DNA of 64,000 nucleotides from Corallococcus caeni. Lineage in GTDB: Bacteria > Myxococcota > Myxococcia > Myxococcales > Myxococcaceae. The notes below the pieces were generated by a model. That model had not been told where the DNA came from. It was given only the letters and a program-made list of their open reading frames with translations, and made no database searches. Positions 45,575 to 55,222 of this stretch are shown here, in pieces. The DNA is taken from positions 1 through 64,000 of the forward strand of contig NZ_BTTW01000001.1 of assembly GCF_036245865.1 (NCBI RefSeq), in the 5' to 3' direction. Every line of letters starts with the position of its first letter. The first letter of the stretch is position 1. The position numbers were made by a program, and so were the translations under genes.

Positions 45575-45734
45575 CAGAAGCGGCCTTCAGTGACGGAGCC
45601 AGTGCCCCCGAAGCAGGCTCCATCCGTTTCCACTTCAGCTAGAAACTCGCCGCTCCATTCCCAGCACGCCTGTTCATGAAATGGCTCGGGGCTGTCTCGG
45701 GAAGGGAGAGTGTCATCACACGAAGGGGGACTCC

Positions 45735-46108
45735 GTGAGGCGAGTAAAAAGCAATTGGGCGGTCATTCTGGCCGTCCGCATCGTCGCGGCTGCAGGCTGT
45801 GGTGAGCTGCTGCCGAGGAACTCACGGCGGTGAAGGTGCCACAGGCCGTGTCTGGGGGCGCCTACCATTCCTTGTTCCTCAGGAAGGATGGCGTGGTCTG
45901 GGCCTGGGGACAAAACGTGTCGGGGCAGTTGGGCACGGGGAGCACCAGCAGCACACCTCAGGAGCCGCCTCCACTCCCGGAGCCCGTGAAGCGGTTCCTG
46001 GCCTCCGAAGAGGATTCGCAACCGTCTTCACGAGCCTCATGGCTCAAGTGGCTGGCCGTCTCCGTGGCGGGAAGCCTCATCGCCTCTGCCGCCCGGTGGT
46101 GGAGCTGA
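45735..46108 (+). pseudogene. Decayed RCC1-repeat lipoprotein gene
   Basis: GTG 45735, with AAGGGGGA upstream, starts a lipoprotein-like signal (IVAAAGCGELL) that stops at a TGA after NSRR. In another frame the sequence goes on as EELTAVKVPQAVSGGAYHSL, then DGVVWAWGQNVSGQLG, one complete RCC1 blade, before an unrelated tail (46010-46108). RCC1 proteins normally have several blades, so a frameshift near 45815 and a large internal deletion have broken this gene. Confidence 0.7.
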
Positions 46109-46552
46109 TCAGCAGCCGCAGGTGCCGCCGAAGGCGTACTGGTATTGATATTCCGTGTGCGTGTAGTTGCCGGCCGCGTCGAAACACACGCGGTAGCTGG
46201 ACTGCAGATTGGACAGGCCCGGCTTGCCGCGCCAATAGGGGGGAGTGCCATCCTCGCACAGCGGAGGGGCGTTCTCAGGCCCGCCCCCTCCCGCGATGGA
46301 CCGGGTATTCCCCGCCAGCTCGTCACCCTCACAATACAAATAGGAACCACAAGAGCGGTTGTCCATACAATACTGCGAACCGGTGTTGCTCCACTCGGAC
46401 CAGGTTCCGCACGATCCCAGCGCGGACTCCGACGTGGCAAGTGCCGCGTCCTCGACCGCAGCCTCCTCGGGCGTCATGGGCCCGCCGCACGCAGTCAACG
46501 CCAGACCCGTGCACACTCCGGCGACCACGCGCAGCAATGACATTCCAGGCAT
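46109..46552 (-). CDS. Small cysteine-rich lipoprotein
   Basis: A 147-residue protein with lipobox LTAC (C22) and, after a short acidic stretch ending ESALGS, a compact domain with eight cysteines (for example GSCGTWSEW, SQYCMDNRSCGSYLYC, PLCEDG, RVCFDA and the end GGTCGC), enough for four disulfides. I do not recognise the family. ATG 46552 has AAGGAG nine bases upstream; the longer frame is ruled out by the lipoprotein signal. It may be a secreted or surface peptide. Confidence 0.72.
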   Translation of the reverse strand: MPGMSLLRVVAGVCTGLALTACGGPMTPEEAAVEDAALATSESALGSCGTWSEWSNTGSQYCMDNRSCGSYLYCEGDELAGNTRSIAGGGGPENAPPLCEDGTPPYWRGKPGLSNLQSSYRVCFDAAGNYTHTEYQYQYAFGGTCGC

Positions 46553-46699
46553 GATGGGGGACTCCTTGTCCGAGGGGGCACCGGAATGGCGCCCGGCCGT
46601 CCGACAGGGATTCACGTTAGACAATCGTGACCCTCCAAGCCAGCTCAAGACTTTCAAGAACCCGCCAGCAAGAGCGTTCCGTTCAAAAGACGGCAAAGG

Positions 46700-47215
46700 C
46701 TATCGACTTGCAATCCATTGCGTCACCGACACCAGCTCGCGCCGCGTCATACTGCCGCCCTGCGTAAAGCCTTTCTCGGCCTGCTTCGCCAGCGTCAGCG
46801 CCCGGGCGTGCTCCGCTGGTTGGCTCCAGAGCGCCTGCGCCAACGCGAAGTGCGTCATCGCCGCCTCCACCGGGTTCCAGTCCAGAGGCGCCAGCACCCG
46901 CTCGGACGTCTCCAGCAGCTTTCGCGCGCTGCGGCTGGAGCGCGAGGCGCGCACCAGCCGCAGCGCGCGGGCGTCCTCCTCCTCGTCCGGCAGGCGGCGC
47001 TCGTGCAGCAGCTTGATGGCGACGGTGCGGCGCAGCTCCGGGTCGAAGGCCTCGAAGACCTCGCCCATGCCGCCCTGCCCCAACCGCGCCAGCATCACGT
47101 AGCGGCCCACGCGCGTCGCATGGAGCGGACGCTCCGGCACGATGGAGTCACTCGTCGGGTGGCCCGTGTTCGGCGCCTGGGAACCAGTGTCTTGAGAGGA
47201 CCCGGAGGTATTCAT
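46700..47215 (-). pseudogene. Ser/Thr protein kinase with internal deletion
   Basis: A 171-residue open frame that begins as a Hanks-type kinase: GRYVMLARLGQGGMGEVFEAFD (written here as GQGGMGEV for the glycine loop) and VAIKLLHERR with the ATP-binding Lys. Directly after LPDEEEDARALR the sequence switches to helical repeats resembling the TPR tail of large myxobacterial kinases (RKLLETSERVLAPLDWNPVE, ARALTLAKQAEKGF). The catalytic loop, DFG and most of the C-lobe are missing. The reading frame is unbroken, so the product, if made, could not phosphorylate. Confidence 0.75.
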
Positions 47216-47427
47216 CGCCCTCGGCCTACCCGCCCGGGTCATCTGCCTTATCCCCGCCCGACCATTTGGGCCGGATCTCCAACAGCCCCAGCCCGCCTGT
47301 CCTGTCGAAGTCCTCTGCGACGCCGCCTTCAGGCAGCCGCCTGATCAGGACGGGAGCCAATCCCGAGTGGGCCCGTTTTGCGGAGCTCGCTTGCTACTCC
47401 ACCTGCCGTCCGTGCCAGACTGGCCGG

Positions 47428-49755
47428 ATGAACCGCGTCCTCCTATTGGCCGGACTGTTGAGCCTCGTTGCGTGCAAGGGCAACATCGGGCCAAGCCCCA
47501 ACAACGGAGACCCCAACAACCCCGGGGATCCCGGTGGGTCCGGGGGCAACCTGAGCGCCGCGTGCGTGGTGCAGTCGGTGCTCTCCAATCGCTGCGCCGG
47601 CTGTCACGGCGCGCTGCCGACACAGGGGGCGACGATGCCGCTGCGCACCCTGCACGACATGCGGGTGAGCTCGGCGATGGATGGGAAGCTCAGCAACGCG
47701 CAGCGCGCGCTCATCCGCATGCGCGACGACGCGTCCCCGATGCCGCCGGCCCCGCATGAGCGGGCGAGCGCGGCCGAGCGCACCGCGCTCGAGACCTGGA
47801 TCAAGGAGGGGATGCCCCTCTGCAATGGCACGGACGGCCCGCCCGTGACCGTGGTGCCCGAGCCCAACCTGCTCGATCAGTCCGCGCTCTTCACCTGCAC
47901 CGAAGGCGTGCGCTCGGATGCGCCGACGCGCATCCGCCGCATGAACCGGCGCGAGTTCACCCGCAACGTCGGTGGCTCGGTCGAGCGCAGCTGGACCGGG
48001 TTCAGCTTCTACGACAACCCGCTCGATCCCAGCGCCATCGAACAGTACAGCTCCTGGGCCTCGGACGAGACGCTGGACGAGGCCACGGTGGAGCTCTTCC
48101 TGCCGGTGGTCGGCGCGGCCGCCGCGCCGTGGACGATGAACTACCCGGACGGCAACCGGATGGAGCGTGTCTTCACCGACAGCCGCTTCAGGTGCATGTT
48201 CGACGACGCGAACCCGAGCGACGCCTGCAAGCGCTTCCACCTTGGCCAGATGCTCGAGTTCGGCGTCTTCTTCCGCCCGCCCACCGAGGATGAGCTGACC
48301 CGCCTCACCGCCTTCGCGACCGCGGTCATCGCGCAGGAAGCGAGCTACTCCCCACAGAACCGCGCGGACTCCATCACGCGGATCTCCAACGCCGCGTGGA
48401 TGATGACCGGCGCCATGTTCCGCCGCGAGCTGGGCGGCAAGCCGGCCGACGGTCGCGTGGAGCTGACCAGCCTCGAGCTGGGCTCGCAGCTGGCCTACGC
48501 GCTGGCAGGGCGCGCGCCCTCGGCCACGCCGAGCTTCGTGTGGCCGTACTACTCCGCGCCCCTCGAGGGGCATCTGGCGGACGTGGCCCTTGCCGCGAAG
48601 GATGGCTCGCTCACGCAGGATGCGACGGCCACCGACCTGATCAAGAAGCACCTGGGCGGTGTCGACGCCAACCAGAACGGGACACCGCGCTTCGACCTGG
48701 TCCAGGACTACAACGAGGAGCAGCGCTCCAAGCGCGGGCAGTACTGGCTGGGTGACGGCGTGGCGGGCTTCTTCCGCGAGTGGCTCGGCTACGGGCACGT
48801 GTCCGCGGTGTTCAAGGAGTCCCCGGCGGCGACCTCGCGCTTCGAACTCGAGGGCCTCGGCTACATCAGCTCGGTCTCGTACGACAACCTGCTCACCAAC
48901 TTCCATCCGCTGGAGCCGACCTTCATCCAGCAGTTCGACGATCTGATCGCGCGGGTGGTGGTCGAGGATCGGGACGTGCTGGCGAACCTGCTCACCACGC
49001 GCACCTTCTACGTACCCTCCATGCAGAACGCCGCGTACGACTCGCACAAGGGCCTCTCGCACCCCTACAACGTCAGTGAGATCCTCCCGGCGACCGTCGC
49101 GGGCCGCTGGAAGACGCTGCCTGCCACGGAGCGCGCGGGCGTGCTGACCCACCCCGTGTGGCTGGCCGCGCACGGCGGCAACTTCGAGGACGATCCGTCC
49201 ATCGTCCACCGCGGCAAGTGGGTGCGCGAGAACCTCCTGTGCGGCTTCGTCCCGCCGCTCAGCAGCGTGCAGGTGGCGGCCAAGGTCGGCGCTCACGCCG
49301 CCGACAAGAACGCGCGCCGCCGCCTGCAGGAGGCGACCGCCGGAGCGCAGTGCCAGGGCTGTCACCGTTTGATGGAGCCGCTCGGCCTGCCCTTCGAGAT
49401 CTACAACCACGCGGGCTTCCTGCGCGCGCAGGATCACTCGACCAGCGGAGGCTGGACCACGCCGGACGGAAGCTCGACGCTCACGTCGATGCCGGACCCC
49501 GCGCTGGACGGCCCGGTGCGCGACGCGGTGGAGTTGAGCGAGCGCCTGGCGACCTCGCCGTACGTGAAGCGCTGCTTCGTGCGGCAGGCCTTCCGCTACT
49601 TCATGGGACGCCCGGAGAACCCGAGTGACGCCTGCACGCTGACGCGGATGGAGCAGGCCTATGATCAGAACAACGGCTCGTTCTCCAAGATGCTGACCAC
49701 GCTGATGACCAGCGACACCTGGAAGACGCGGCGTGTGCCGCAGGCTGGAGAGTGA
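47428..49755 (+). CDS. DUF1592/DUF1588-type heme-binding lipoprotein
   Basis: A 775-residue predicted lipoprotein (lipobox VAC, C16). A short Asn/Pro/Gly linker is followed by a cytochrome-c-like segment with CAGCH (56-60) and the possible axial Met in SPMPPAPHE, then the DUF1592 and DUF1588 parts (RMNRREFTRNV, RPPTEDELTRL, GVLTHPVWLAAHGGN, RGKWVRENLLC) and a second CQGCH near residue 640 followed by MEPLGLPFEIYNHAG. Such proteins occur in Planctomycetes and myxobacteria beside a DUF1552 protein; their substrate is unknown. Two heme sites point to electron transfer. Confidence 0.85.
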   Translation: MNRVLLLAGLLSLVACKGNIGPSPNNGDPNNPGDPGGSGGNLSAACVVQSVLSNRCAGCHGALPTQGATMPLRTLHDMRVSSAMDGKLSNAQRALIRMRDDASPMPPAPHERASAAERTALETWIKEGMPLCNGTDGPPVTVVPEPNLLDQSALFTCTEGVRSDAPTRIRRMNRREFTRNVGGSVERSWTGFSFYDNPLDPSAIEQYSSWASDETLDEATVELFLPVVGAAAAPWTMNYPDGNRMERVFTDSRFRCMFDDANPSDACKRFHLGQMLEFGVFFRPPTEDELTRLTAFATAVIAQEASYSPQNRADSITRISNAAWMMTGAMFRRELGGKPADGRVELTSLELGSQLAYALAGRAPSATPSFVWPYYSAPLEGHLADVALAAKDGSLTQDATATDLIKKHLGGVDANQNGTPRFDLVQDYNEEQRSKRGQYWLGDGVAGFFREWLGYGHVSAVFKESPAATSRFELEGLGYISSVSYDNLLTNFHPLEPTFIQQFDDLIARVVVEDRDVLANLLTTRTFYVPSMQNAAYDSHKGLSHPYNVSEILPATVAGRWKTLPATERAGVLTHPVWLAAHGGNFEDDPSIVHRGKWVRENLLCGFVPPLSSVQVAAKVGAHAADKNARRRLQEATAGAQCQGCHRLMEPLGLPFEIYNHAGFLRAQDHSTSGGWTTPDGSSTLTSMPDPALDGPVRDAVELSERLATSPYVKRCFVRQAFRYFMGRPENPSDACTLTRMEQAYDQNNGSFSKMLTTLMTSDTWKTRRVPQAGE

Positions 49756-49760
49756 CTGCC

Positions 49761-51158
49761 ATGTTCTCGCGACGAACCGTCCTGAAGGGCATGGCCGCCG
49801 GCCTCTTCGCGCCCTACTTCCACGACGTCTACGCCCAGTCGTCCGCGTTGCCGGCGCGCCTGGTGTTGGTCCTCGAGTGCAACGGCGTCTACCCCCGCGC
49901 CCTCCTGAGCACGGGCACCCGCGCTGCGCTGGGTGGCAGCGCCAACACCTCCGACCGCATCTTCTGGGACGCGTACAAGGACACGCCGCTGGTGCGTGAG
50001 GGCGACAACCTCGCCAGCGCGATCAGCCTCGGGCCGCTGGCGGCGTCCTCCGGCAACATCGACCTGGTGAACCGCTCCGCCGTGCTGCTGGGGCTCTCGA
50101 ACCTCATCGCGGGCGGCGGACACTCCAGCGGGACGGGCGGGCTGAGCTGCGCGGTGAACGGCGCGGGCGCGACCTTCGACGCGGTGATCGCACCTCGCCT
50201 GCGCCGGGGTGCACCGTTCGACGTGCTGCGCCTGGGCACCAGCTCCGCGCGCGTGTCGATCGTGTACGAAACCTGCGCGCTCGGACCCCGCAAGCCCGCG
50301 GGCATCATCGTCAACCCGTCGCTCGCGTTCGACAGCACCTTCGGCTCGCTGCTCGGCGGCTCGACGAATGGGCGCGATCGCAAGATGCTCTTCGACTTCG
50401 CGCTGGCCGACTCGCGCAAGGCGCTGGCGGAGTTCAGCGGCAACTCCAACGAGCGGCTGAAGCTGGAGCGCTACGTCTCCTCGCTCGAGTCGCTGCGCAC
50501 GCGGGAGGAGCAGCTCTCAGGCATGGCGGACCGCGTGCGGCCCTACCTGCCGCTGGCGCCGAAGGACAACCCGCTCCTCACCGGAGCGGGCTCACCGCCC
50601 GACTCGCTGAAGTGGTTCGAGGCGCAGTTCCAGATCGCCACGGCGTCCCTCCTGGGCGGGCTGACGAACACGGTCGTGCTGGCGACGGGCACCTCGGGCT
50701 TCGACGTGTCCTACGGCCCGGACGTGAGCGACGTTGCGCGACACAACCTGCAGCACGGCCTGGACGCGGGGCAGAACTGGGAGAAGGTCGCCGAGGTCAC
50801 CCGCCGCCACGTGCAGCTGGTGGCGAAGCTGGCGAGGACGCTGGCCGCCACGCCCGAGGTCGGCGCGAGCGGCTCGATGCTGGATCACACCGCGATCGTC
50901 TTCATGTCCGACAACGGCGAGCAGCACCACTCCACCTCGCGTGAGTGGCCGAAGCTCGTGGTGGGCGGCAACGCGCTGGGCCTGAAGACCGACGGGCGCA
51001 CGGTCGTGTACCCGAAGTACGACGCGGCCCGGAACCGGCAGGTCTCCAACCTCTTCAACACGCTCGGCCACGCGTTCGGAGACGCGGACTTCAACACCTT
51101 CGGGCAGGAGGGCAGCACGCGCATCGCGCCGGGACCGCTGAGCGAGCTGTACGGCTGA
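49761..51158 (+). CDS. DUF1552 protein, Tat-exported
   Basis: A 465-residue protein with a twin-arginine signal peptide, SRRTVLKG, so it is exported folded, often with a cofactor. The C-terminal part AIVFMSDNGEQHHSTSREWP resembles the metal-binding region of the alkaline phosphatase/sulfatase superfamily. ATG 49761 is chosen with GGAGAG upstream; GTG 49752 overlaps the stop of the DUF1592 gene. The two genes are translationally close and belong together. Confidence 0.85.
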   Translation: MFSRRTVLKGMAAGLFAPYFHDVYAQSSALPARLVLVLECNGVYPRALLSTGTRAALGGSANTSDRIFWDAYKDTPLVREGDNLASAISLGPLAASSGNIDLVNRSAVLLGLSNLIAGGGHSSGTGGLSCAVNGAGATFDAVIAPRLRRGAPFDVLRLGTSSARVSIVYETCALGPRKPAGIIVNPSLAFDSTFGSLLGGSTNGRDRKMLFDFALADSRKALAEFSGNSNERLKLERYVSSLESLRTREEQLSGMADRVRPYLPLAPKDNPLLTGAGSPPDSLKWFEAQFQIATASLLGGLTNTVVLATGTSGFDVSYGPDVSDVARHNLQHGLDAGQNWEKVAEVTRRHVQLVAKLARTLAATPEVGASGSMLDHTAIVFMSDNGEQHHSTSREWPKLVVGGNALGLKTDGRTVVYPKYDAARNRQVSNLFNTLGHAFGDADFNTFGQEGSTRIAPGPLSELYG

Positions 51159-51267
51159 GCGACCTCCAATCACAGACATGCCTGCCCGCCGAGCGAAGTG
51201 CCTGCGGCGGGCACTTGGGCCGTGACAGTCCTTGGGGGGCCTTGCGTTCTTGGGTATAGCGGCGCGC

Positions 51268-52230
51268 ATGCCCACCCTCCTCCTCAGCGCGAAGGACCTG
51301 CGCGGCCTGTACACCGTCGAGCTCGGTCTGGAAGCCGTCGAACGTGCCTTCCTGGCCCACGGCCGCGGCGACGCGCTCATGCCCCCCAAGGTGTACCTGT
51401 CCCTGCCGAAGTACGACGGCGACTTCCGCGCCATGCCCGCGTTCCTCGACGGCGCGGCCGGCGTGAAGTGGGTCAACGCCCATCCCCACAACCCGCGCAA
51501 GCACGGCCTGCCCACGGTGCGCGCCGTCTACATCCTCAGCGATCCGGACACCGCGTCCCCGCTGGCCATCCTGGACGGCACGCTCTTGACGGCATGGCGC
51601 ACCGGCGCCGCGGGCGGCATCGCGTCCAAGTACCTGGCCAAGAAGAAGCCCCGCACGCTGGGCCTCGTGGGCTGCGGCGTGCAGGCGCGAGTCCTCATCG
51701 ACGCGCACCGCGCCCTCTTCGGGGACCTGGAGCTGCTCATGGCGGACGTGTCCACCCAGGCCGCCGAAGCCCTCCAGAAGGAGAAGGGCGGCCGCGTGGT
51801 GAGCCTCCAGGAAGCCTCCGGCGCGGACATCGTCTGCTCCGCCACGCCCGCGCGCGCCCCAGTGGTCCGCCGCGAGTGGGTCCAGGCCGGCGCCCACATC
51901 AACGCCATGGGCGCGGACGCCCCCGGCAAGCAGGAGCTGGATCCGCGCCTGCTCGTCGAAGGGCGCGTCTTCATCGACGACGCGGAGCAGGCCCTCCACT
52001 CCGGCGAGGTCAACGTGCCGCTGCACGACGGGCTGATCCAGGCGGAACAGCTCGCCGGTACCCTGGGTGAGGTCGTCGCCGGCCGCAAGCCCGGCCGCAC
52101 CGGCACCGAGATCACCGTCTTCGACTCCACCGGCCTCGCCGTGCAGGACGTCGCCCTGGCCCGCGCGCTCTACGACGTCGCGCTCGCCCGGGGCGTCGGC
52201 CAGAAGTTCGACCTGGTCGAGGACGCCTAA
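51268..52230 (+). CDS. Ornithine cyclodeaminase / mu-crystallin family protein
   Basis: A 320-residue NAD(P)-binding enzyme. Family marks: the active-site Arg/Lys region (FRAMPAFLDGAAGVKWVNAHPHN), DGTLLTAWRTGAAGGIASKYLA, the Rossmann loop LVGCGVQARVLID and INAMGADAPGKQEL. Members include ornithine cyclodeaminase and archaeal-type alanine dehydrogenase; I cannot choose between them. ATG 51268 gives the normal N-terminus. Confidence 0.85.
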   Translation: MPTLLLSAKDLRGLYTVELGLEAVERAFLAHGRGDALMPPKVYLSLPKYDGDFRAMPAFLDGAAGVKWVNAHPHNPRKHGLPTVRAVYILSDPDTASPLAILDGTLLTAWRTGAAGGIASKYLAKKKPRTLGLVGCGVQARVLIDAHRALFGDLELLMADVSTQAAEALQKEKGGRVVSLQEASGADIVCSATPARAPVVRREWVQAGAHINAMGADAPGKQELDPRLLVEGRVFIDDAEQALHSGEVNVPLHDGLIQAEQLAGTLGEVVAGRKPGRTGTEITVFDSTGLAVQDVALARALYDVALARGVGQKFDLVEDA

Positions 52231-52794
52231 GCGCCCCAGGCCGTCCCCCACCCGGTGCGTCCTCCGCGCAGGGAGGACCCGTCAGGACGCCCGGGTGTGC
52301 AGCTGTAGCTGTGAGGCAAAAAAGAGAGCGCTCGCCGGCACCTTGGAGTTTTACCGGCGAGCGCCCCGGGCCGCGTGCCAACTGGCAGGGCCTCGTAAAG
52401 TCGCGGGCGGATGTGAAGCGGCTCGAAAGCCTGGCCCCACGCCACCTTCATGTTTCCTGCCGTCCGCCCCGCGTCCCGTGTCTCGGGCCCCGCGCTCGGC
52501 GTCCGCTTCCATCAAAACCCCTGCGTCCCCGCGGTGATTCCTGCACCCGCCTGATCCGCCATCACCAGGGTGGGCACGCGCCTGCTCACCGGCAACGCCC
52601 GAGGCGCCATTACCACACCCTGCCCGTCAATCTCCACGAAAATCGTGCTATTCCCATCTATAACCCGCGCACACGCGGAGCCCACCGGGGAAAGCACCTC
52701 CCCCTTCCTACGAACGCGCCCGCCCCCAATTGCTTGAGGACGGGCGTGGATTCTCCGGATCGGTCTGACATTTCCCGGCCCTGGAGGGCGGGTT
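52231..52794. other. Intergenic region of 564 bases
   Basis: Between the cyclodeaminase-like gene and the glycosyltransferase gene, which converge. It holds the strong minus-strand terminator at 52317-52364. A 61-codon minus-strand frame at 52512-52697 has no convincing coding signal. I see nothing else. Confidence 0.5.
52317..52364 (-). terminator. Intrinsic terminator of the glycan operon
   Basis: On the minus strand a perfect 11-bp stem (GCGCTCGCCGG/CCGGCGAGCGC, 52328-52338 with 52354-52364) is followed by TCTCTTTTTT. It lies 430 bases beyond the glycosyltransferase stop and would end transcription coming from that gene, leaving an unusually long 3' tail. Confidence 0.85.
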
Positions 52795-53928
52795 TCAGCC
52801 TGGGGGCAGCCCTGCCACCTGGCGGTACAGCGTGTCGTGCCGTCGCACCATCTTCTCCAGGGACAGCTCCCGGGCGACGAAGCCCCGAGCGGCCTTGCCC
52901 ATCTTCCGGGCCTCCTGGGGGTTGGTCAGCAGCCGGCGGAAGGCCTGGGCCAGTTGGGCGGGCCGCTCCGGCTCCACCACCAGGCCGCGCTCGCCGTCGG
53001 TGATGAGGTCCGGATTGCCGCCCACCCGCGTCACCACCATGGGCAGCCCGGCCGCCATGCCCTCCATCACCGCGTTGGACATGCCCTCCGCGGTGGAGCA
53101 CAGGACGCCGAAGGTGGCCTGCCCGTAGAGGGCCGGGACGTCAGCGCGGTGCCCCAGGAAGCGCACCCCGTCCGCCACCCCCAGCTCGTGCGCCATCTTC
53201 TCCAGCGCCGGCCGACGCGGCCCGTCTCCCACAAGCCAGGCGTTCAGCCTCGCCCCCTCATGACGCAGCATGGCAAGCGCGAGGAGCAGGTCCTCCTGCC
53301 GCTTCACGGGGTGGTTCATGTTGGCGACGTGGATGACCGTGGGCGCGCCACCGGTGTCCGGAATGGCGTCCTTGAGCCCCTCCGCCGCGCGCGCGTCGAA
53401 GCGCTGGAGGTCCAGGCCGTTGTGGATGACGGAGATGCGCGCTTCGGGCAGCCCCTCCTCGTGGATGAGCAGCTGGCGGATGGCCTCCGCGTTGGCGACG
53501 ACGTGGTCCGCCATGCGCGTCATCCGCGCGTGCAGCAGGCGGCGGGCCTTGCCCTGCCAGTGGGACAGGTCCAGGCGGCCGACGATGACCTTCGCGCCCG
53601 CGAGCTTCGCGGCCGGCACCGCGACGATGCTGGAGTAGAAGTCGTGCACGTGCACCAGTTGCACGCGGTTGGCCTTCAGCCAGCGGGACATCCGGTGGAT
53701 CTGGAACAGCGTGTTGGGCTGGAGGAGTGACCCGTTGAGGGAGAACACCTCCGGCGCGTGGCCCAGCTTCCAGACCGAGTCCATCAGCGGCCCCTGGTCC
53801 TCCAGCACCGACACCTGCAACCGGTAGCTGGAGGGCAGGCCTCGCAGCAGCTCCAGCACCTGGACCTCGGTGCCGCCAATGTGGAACGACCGGGTGAACT
53901 CCACCAGGCGGAGGGGCTCGTGCCCCAT
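52795..53928 (-). CDS. Glycosyltransferase family 4 (GT-B)
   Basis: A 377-residue retaining glycosyltransferase. The N-terminal half opens FTRSFHIGGTEVQVLELLRG, and the C-terminal half has the UDP/GDP-sugar site as VLCSTAEGMSNAVMEGMAAGLPMVVT, including the E-x7-E motif. Probably acts in exopolysaccharide or O-antigen assembly. ATG 53928 has GAGG upstream and starts 10 bases after the O-antigen ligase-like stop. Confidence 0.88.
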   Translation of the reverse strand: MGHEPLRLVEFTRSFHIGGTEVQVLELLRGLPSSYRLQVSVLEDQGPLMDSVWKLGHAPEVFSLNGSLLQPNTLFQIHRMSRWLKANRVQLVHVHDFYSSIVAVPAAKLAGAKVIVGRLDLSHWQGKARRLLHARMTRMADHVVANAEAIRQLLIHEEGLPEARISVIHNGLDLQRFDARAAEGLKDAIPDTGGAPTVIHVANMNHPVKRQEDLLLALAMLRHEGARLNAWLVGDGPRRPALEKMAHELGVADGVRFLGHRADVPALYGQATFGVLCSTAEGMSNAVMEGMAAGLPMVVTRVGGNPDLITDGERGLVVEPERPAQLAQAFRRLLTNPQEARKMGKAARGFVARELSLEKMVRRHDTLYRQVAGLPPG

Positions 53929-53938
53929 CCGCGCATCC

Positions 53939-55222
53939 TCACGCCGCATGCCCAGACCCCTCCCACGTGGCCACCGGCGCGGTGTTCACCGCCGGCTGCC
54001 TCCCCACCGCCAGGGCGCGCTCCCGTGCCTGCGCGATGCGGTGCGCGCTCGCGGCCAGGCCGAAGAGCACGTAGCAGTGCGCGGACAGGATGTACCCAGA
54101 GAACAAGTCACAGATGAGGTAGCCCGCCACCGACGCGGACAGCGCCCGGGCCAGCCACCCCATCTCCGAGTCCGCCGACGCGGCCACCGCCCCGCCCACG
54201 GCCCCGCCCGAGAACACCAGGAAGCACAGGAGGCCAATCCACCCGAGCTCCCCGATGACGTCGAGGAAGATGTTGTGCGCCACGTAGGCGCGGTGCGCCT
54301 CCGGCGGCGCGTACTGGAACCACGCGTAGCGGAAGCCGCCCGCGCCCACGCCCAGCAGCGGCCTGTCCAGGCTCATGCGGCTGGCCACCTGCCACGCGTA
54401 CACACGGCCCATGGCGGACGCGTCCTCGTGGAACGCCGCCACCGTCTCGTTGCGCTGCCAGAAGCTCTTGGGCGCGAACACCGCCAGGCCCGCGACGAAC
54501 ACCGTGCCCAGCACGATGGCCTGCATGCGGCGCTTCTCGCGGATGGCCCACAGGGCCATCGCCACCGACAGGCCGATGAAGCCGCCGCGCGAGTGCGACA
54601 GCACGATGGCCACCACCGCCAGCACCGCGGACACCGCGCACAGCAGGCGGAACACCCACGGGGTGCTCTTGCGCGCGAGGAACGCCACCGCGAGCGGCAC
54701 CACCAGCACCATGTTCATGGCCATGTGGTTGGGGTCCGCGTACACGCCGACCCAGCGCGAGCGGAAGCCCTCCACCATGTTCTCGCCGACGATGTACCAG
54801 TTGATGACGCCAATGGACGTCACGATGGCGCCCAGCACCATCGCGCCGCACACCACCGCCAGCCGCTTGGGGCTGGTGATGACGTTGACGAGCGTCAGGT
54901 AGATGGCCGTGAGCTTCAGCAGCTCCACGCCCTGGAAGCGCGTCACCTCCGGATTCACGCTCCACGCCACCGAGCAGAACGCCAGCGACGAGAACGCCAG
55001 CAGCGCGATGCCCCGCGAGCCGTCGAAGAAGATGGGCTCCGCCTTGCCGATGCGGCGCATCACCATCAGGCCCGCGCCCAGCCCTGACGTCAGCAGCGCG
55101 AGCCGCAGCGGCTCCAGCGCGGGGATCCACTCACCCGGCACCGCGTACATCACCGCCGCGAACCCCGCGAGCATGTAGAAAGACAGTACGTCGCGACGCT
55201 GCTCCTGCGCGCCCGGTCCCAT
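53939..55222 (-). CDS. O-antigen ligase family membrane protein
   Basis: A 427-residue protein with about eleven transmembrane helices and the large periplasmic loop typical of WaaL/Wzy-type enzymes (VGAGGFRYAWFQYAPPEAHRA, HNIFLDVIGELGWIGLL). It would ligate or polymerise a lipid-linked glycan. The upstream frame extension lacks signal; ATG 55222 with AAGGGG is used. Operon with the glycosyltransferase. Confidence 0.86.
   Translation of the reverse strand: MGPGAQEQRRDVLSFYMLAGFAAVMYAVPGEWIPALEPLRLALLTSGLGAGLMVMRRIGKAEPIFFDGSRGIALLAFSSLAFCSVAWSVNPEVTRFQGVELLKLTAIYLTLVNVITSPKRLAVVCGAMVLGAIVTSIGVINWYIVGENMVEGFRSRWVGVYADPNHMAMNMVLVVPLAVAFLARKSTPWVFRLLCAVSAVLAVVAIVLSHSRGGFIGLSVAMALWAIREKRRMQAIVLGTVFVAGLAVFAPKSFWQRNETVAAFHEDASAMGRVYAWQVASRMSLDRPLLGVGAGGFRYAWFQYAPPEAHRAYVAHNIFLDVIGELGWIGLLCFLVFSGGAVGGAVAASADSEMGWLARALSASVAGYLICDLFSGYILSAHCYVLFGLAASAHRIAQARERALAVGRQPAVNTAPVATWEGSGHAA

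Noticed and set aside
52512-52697. A 61-codon minus-strand reading frame
   Set aside because: Third-position GC is not raised as in real genes here, no ribosome site is visible and no family is recognised.
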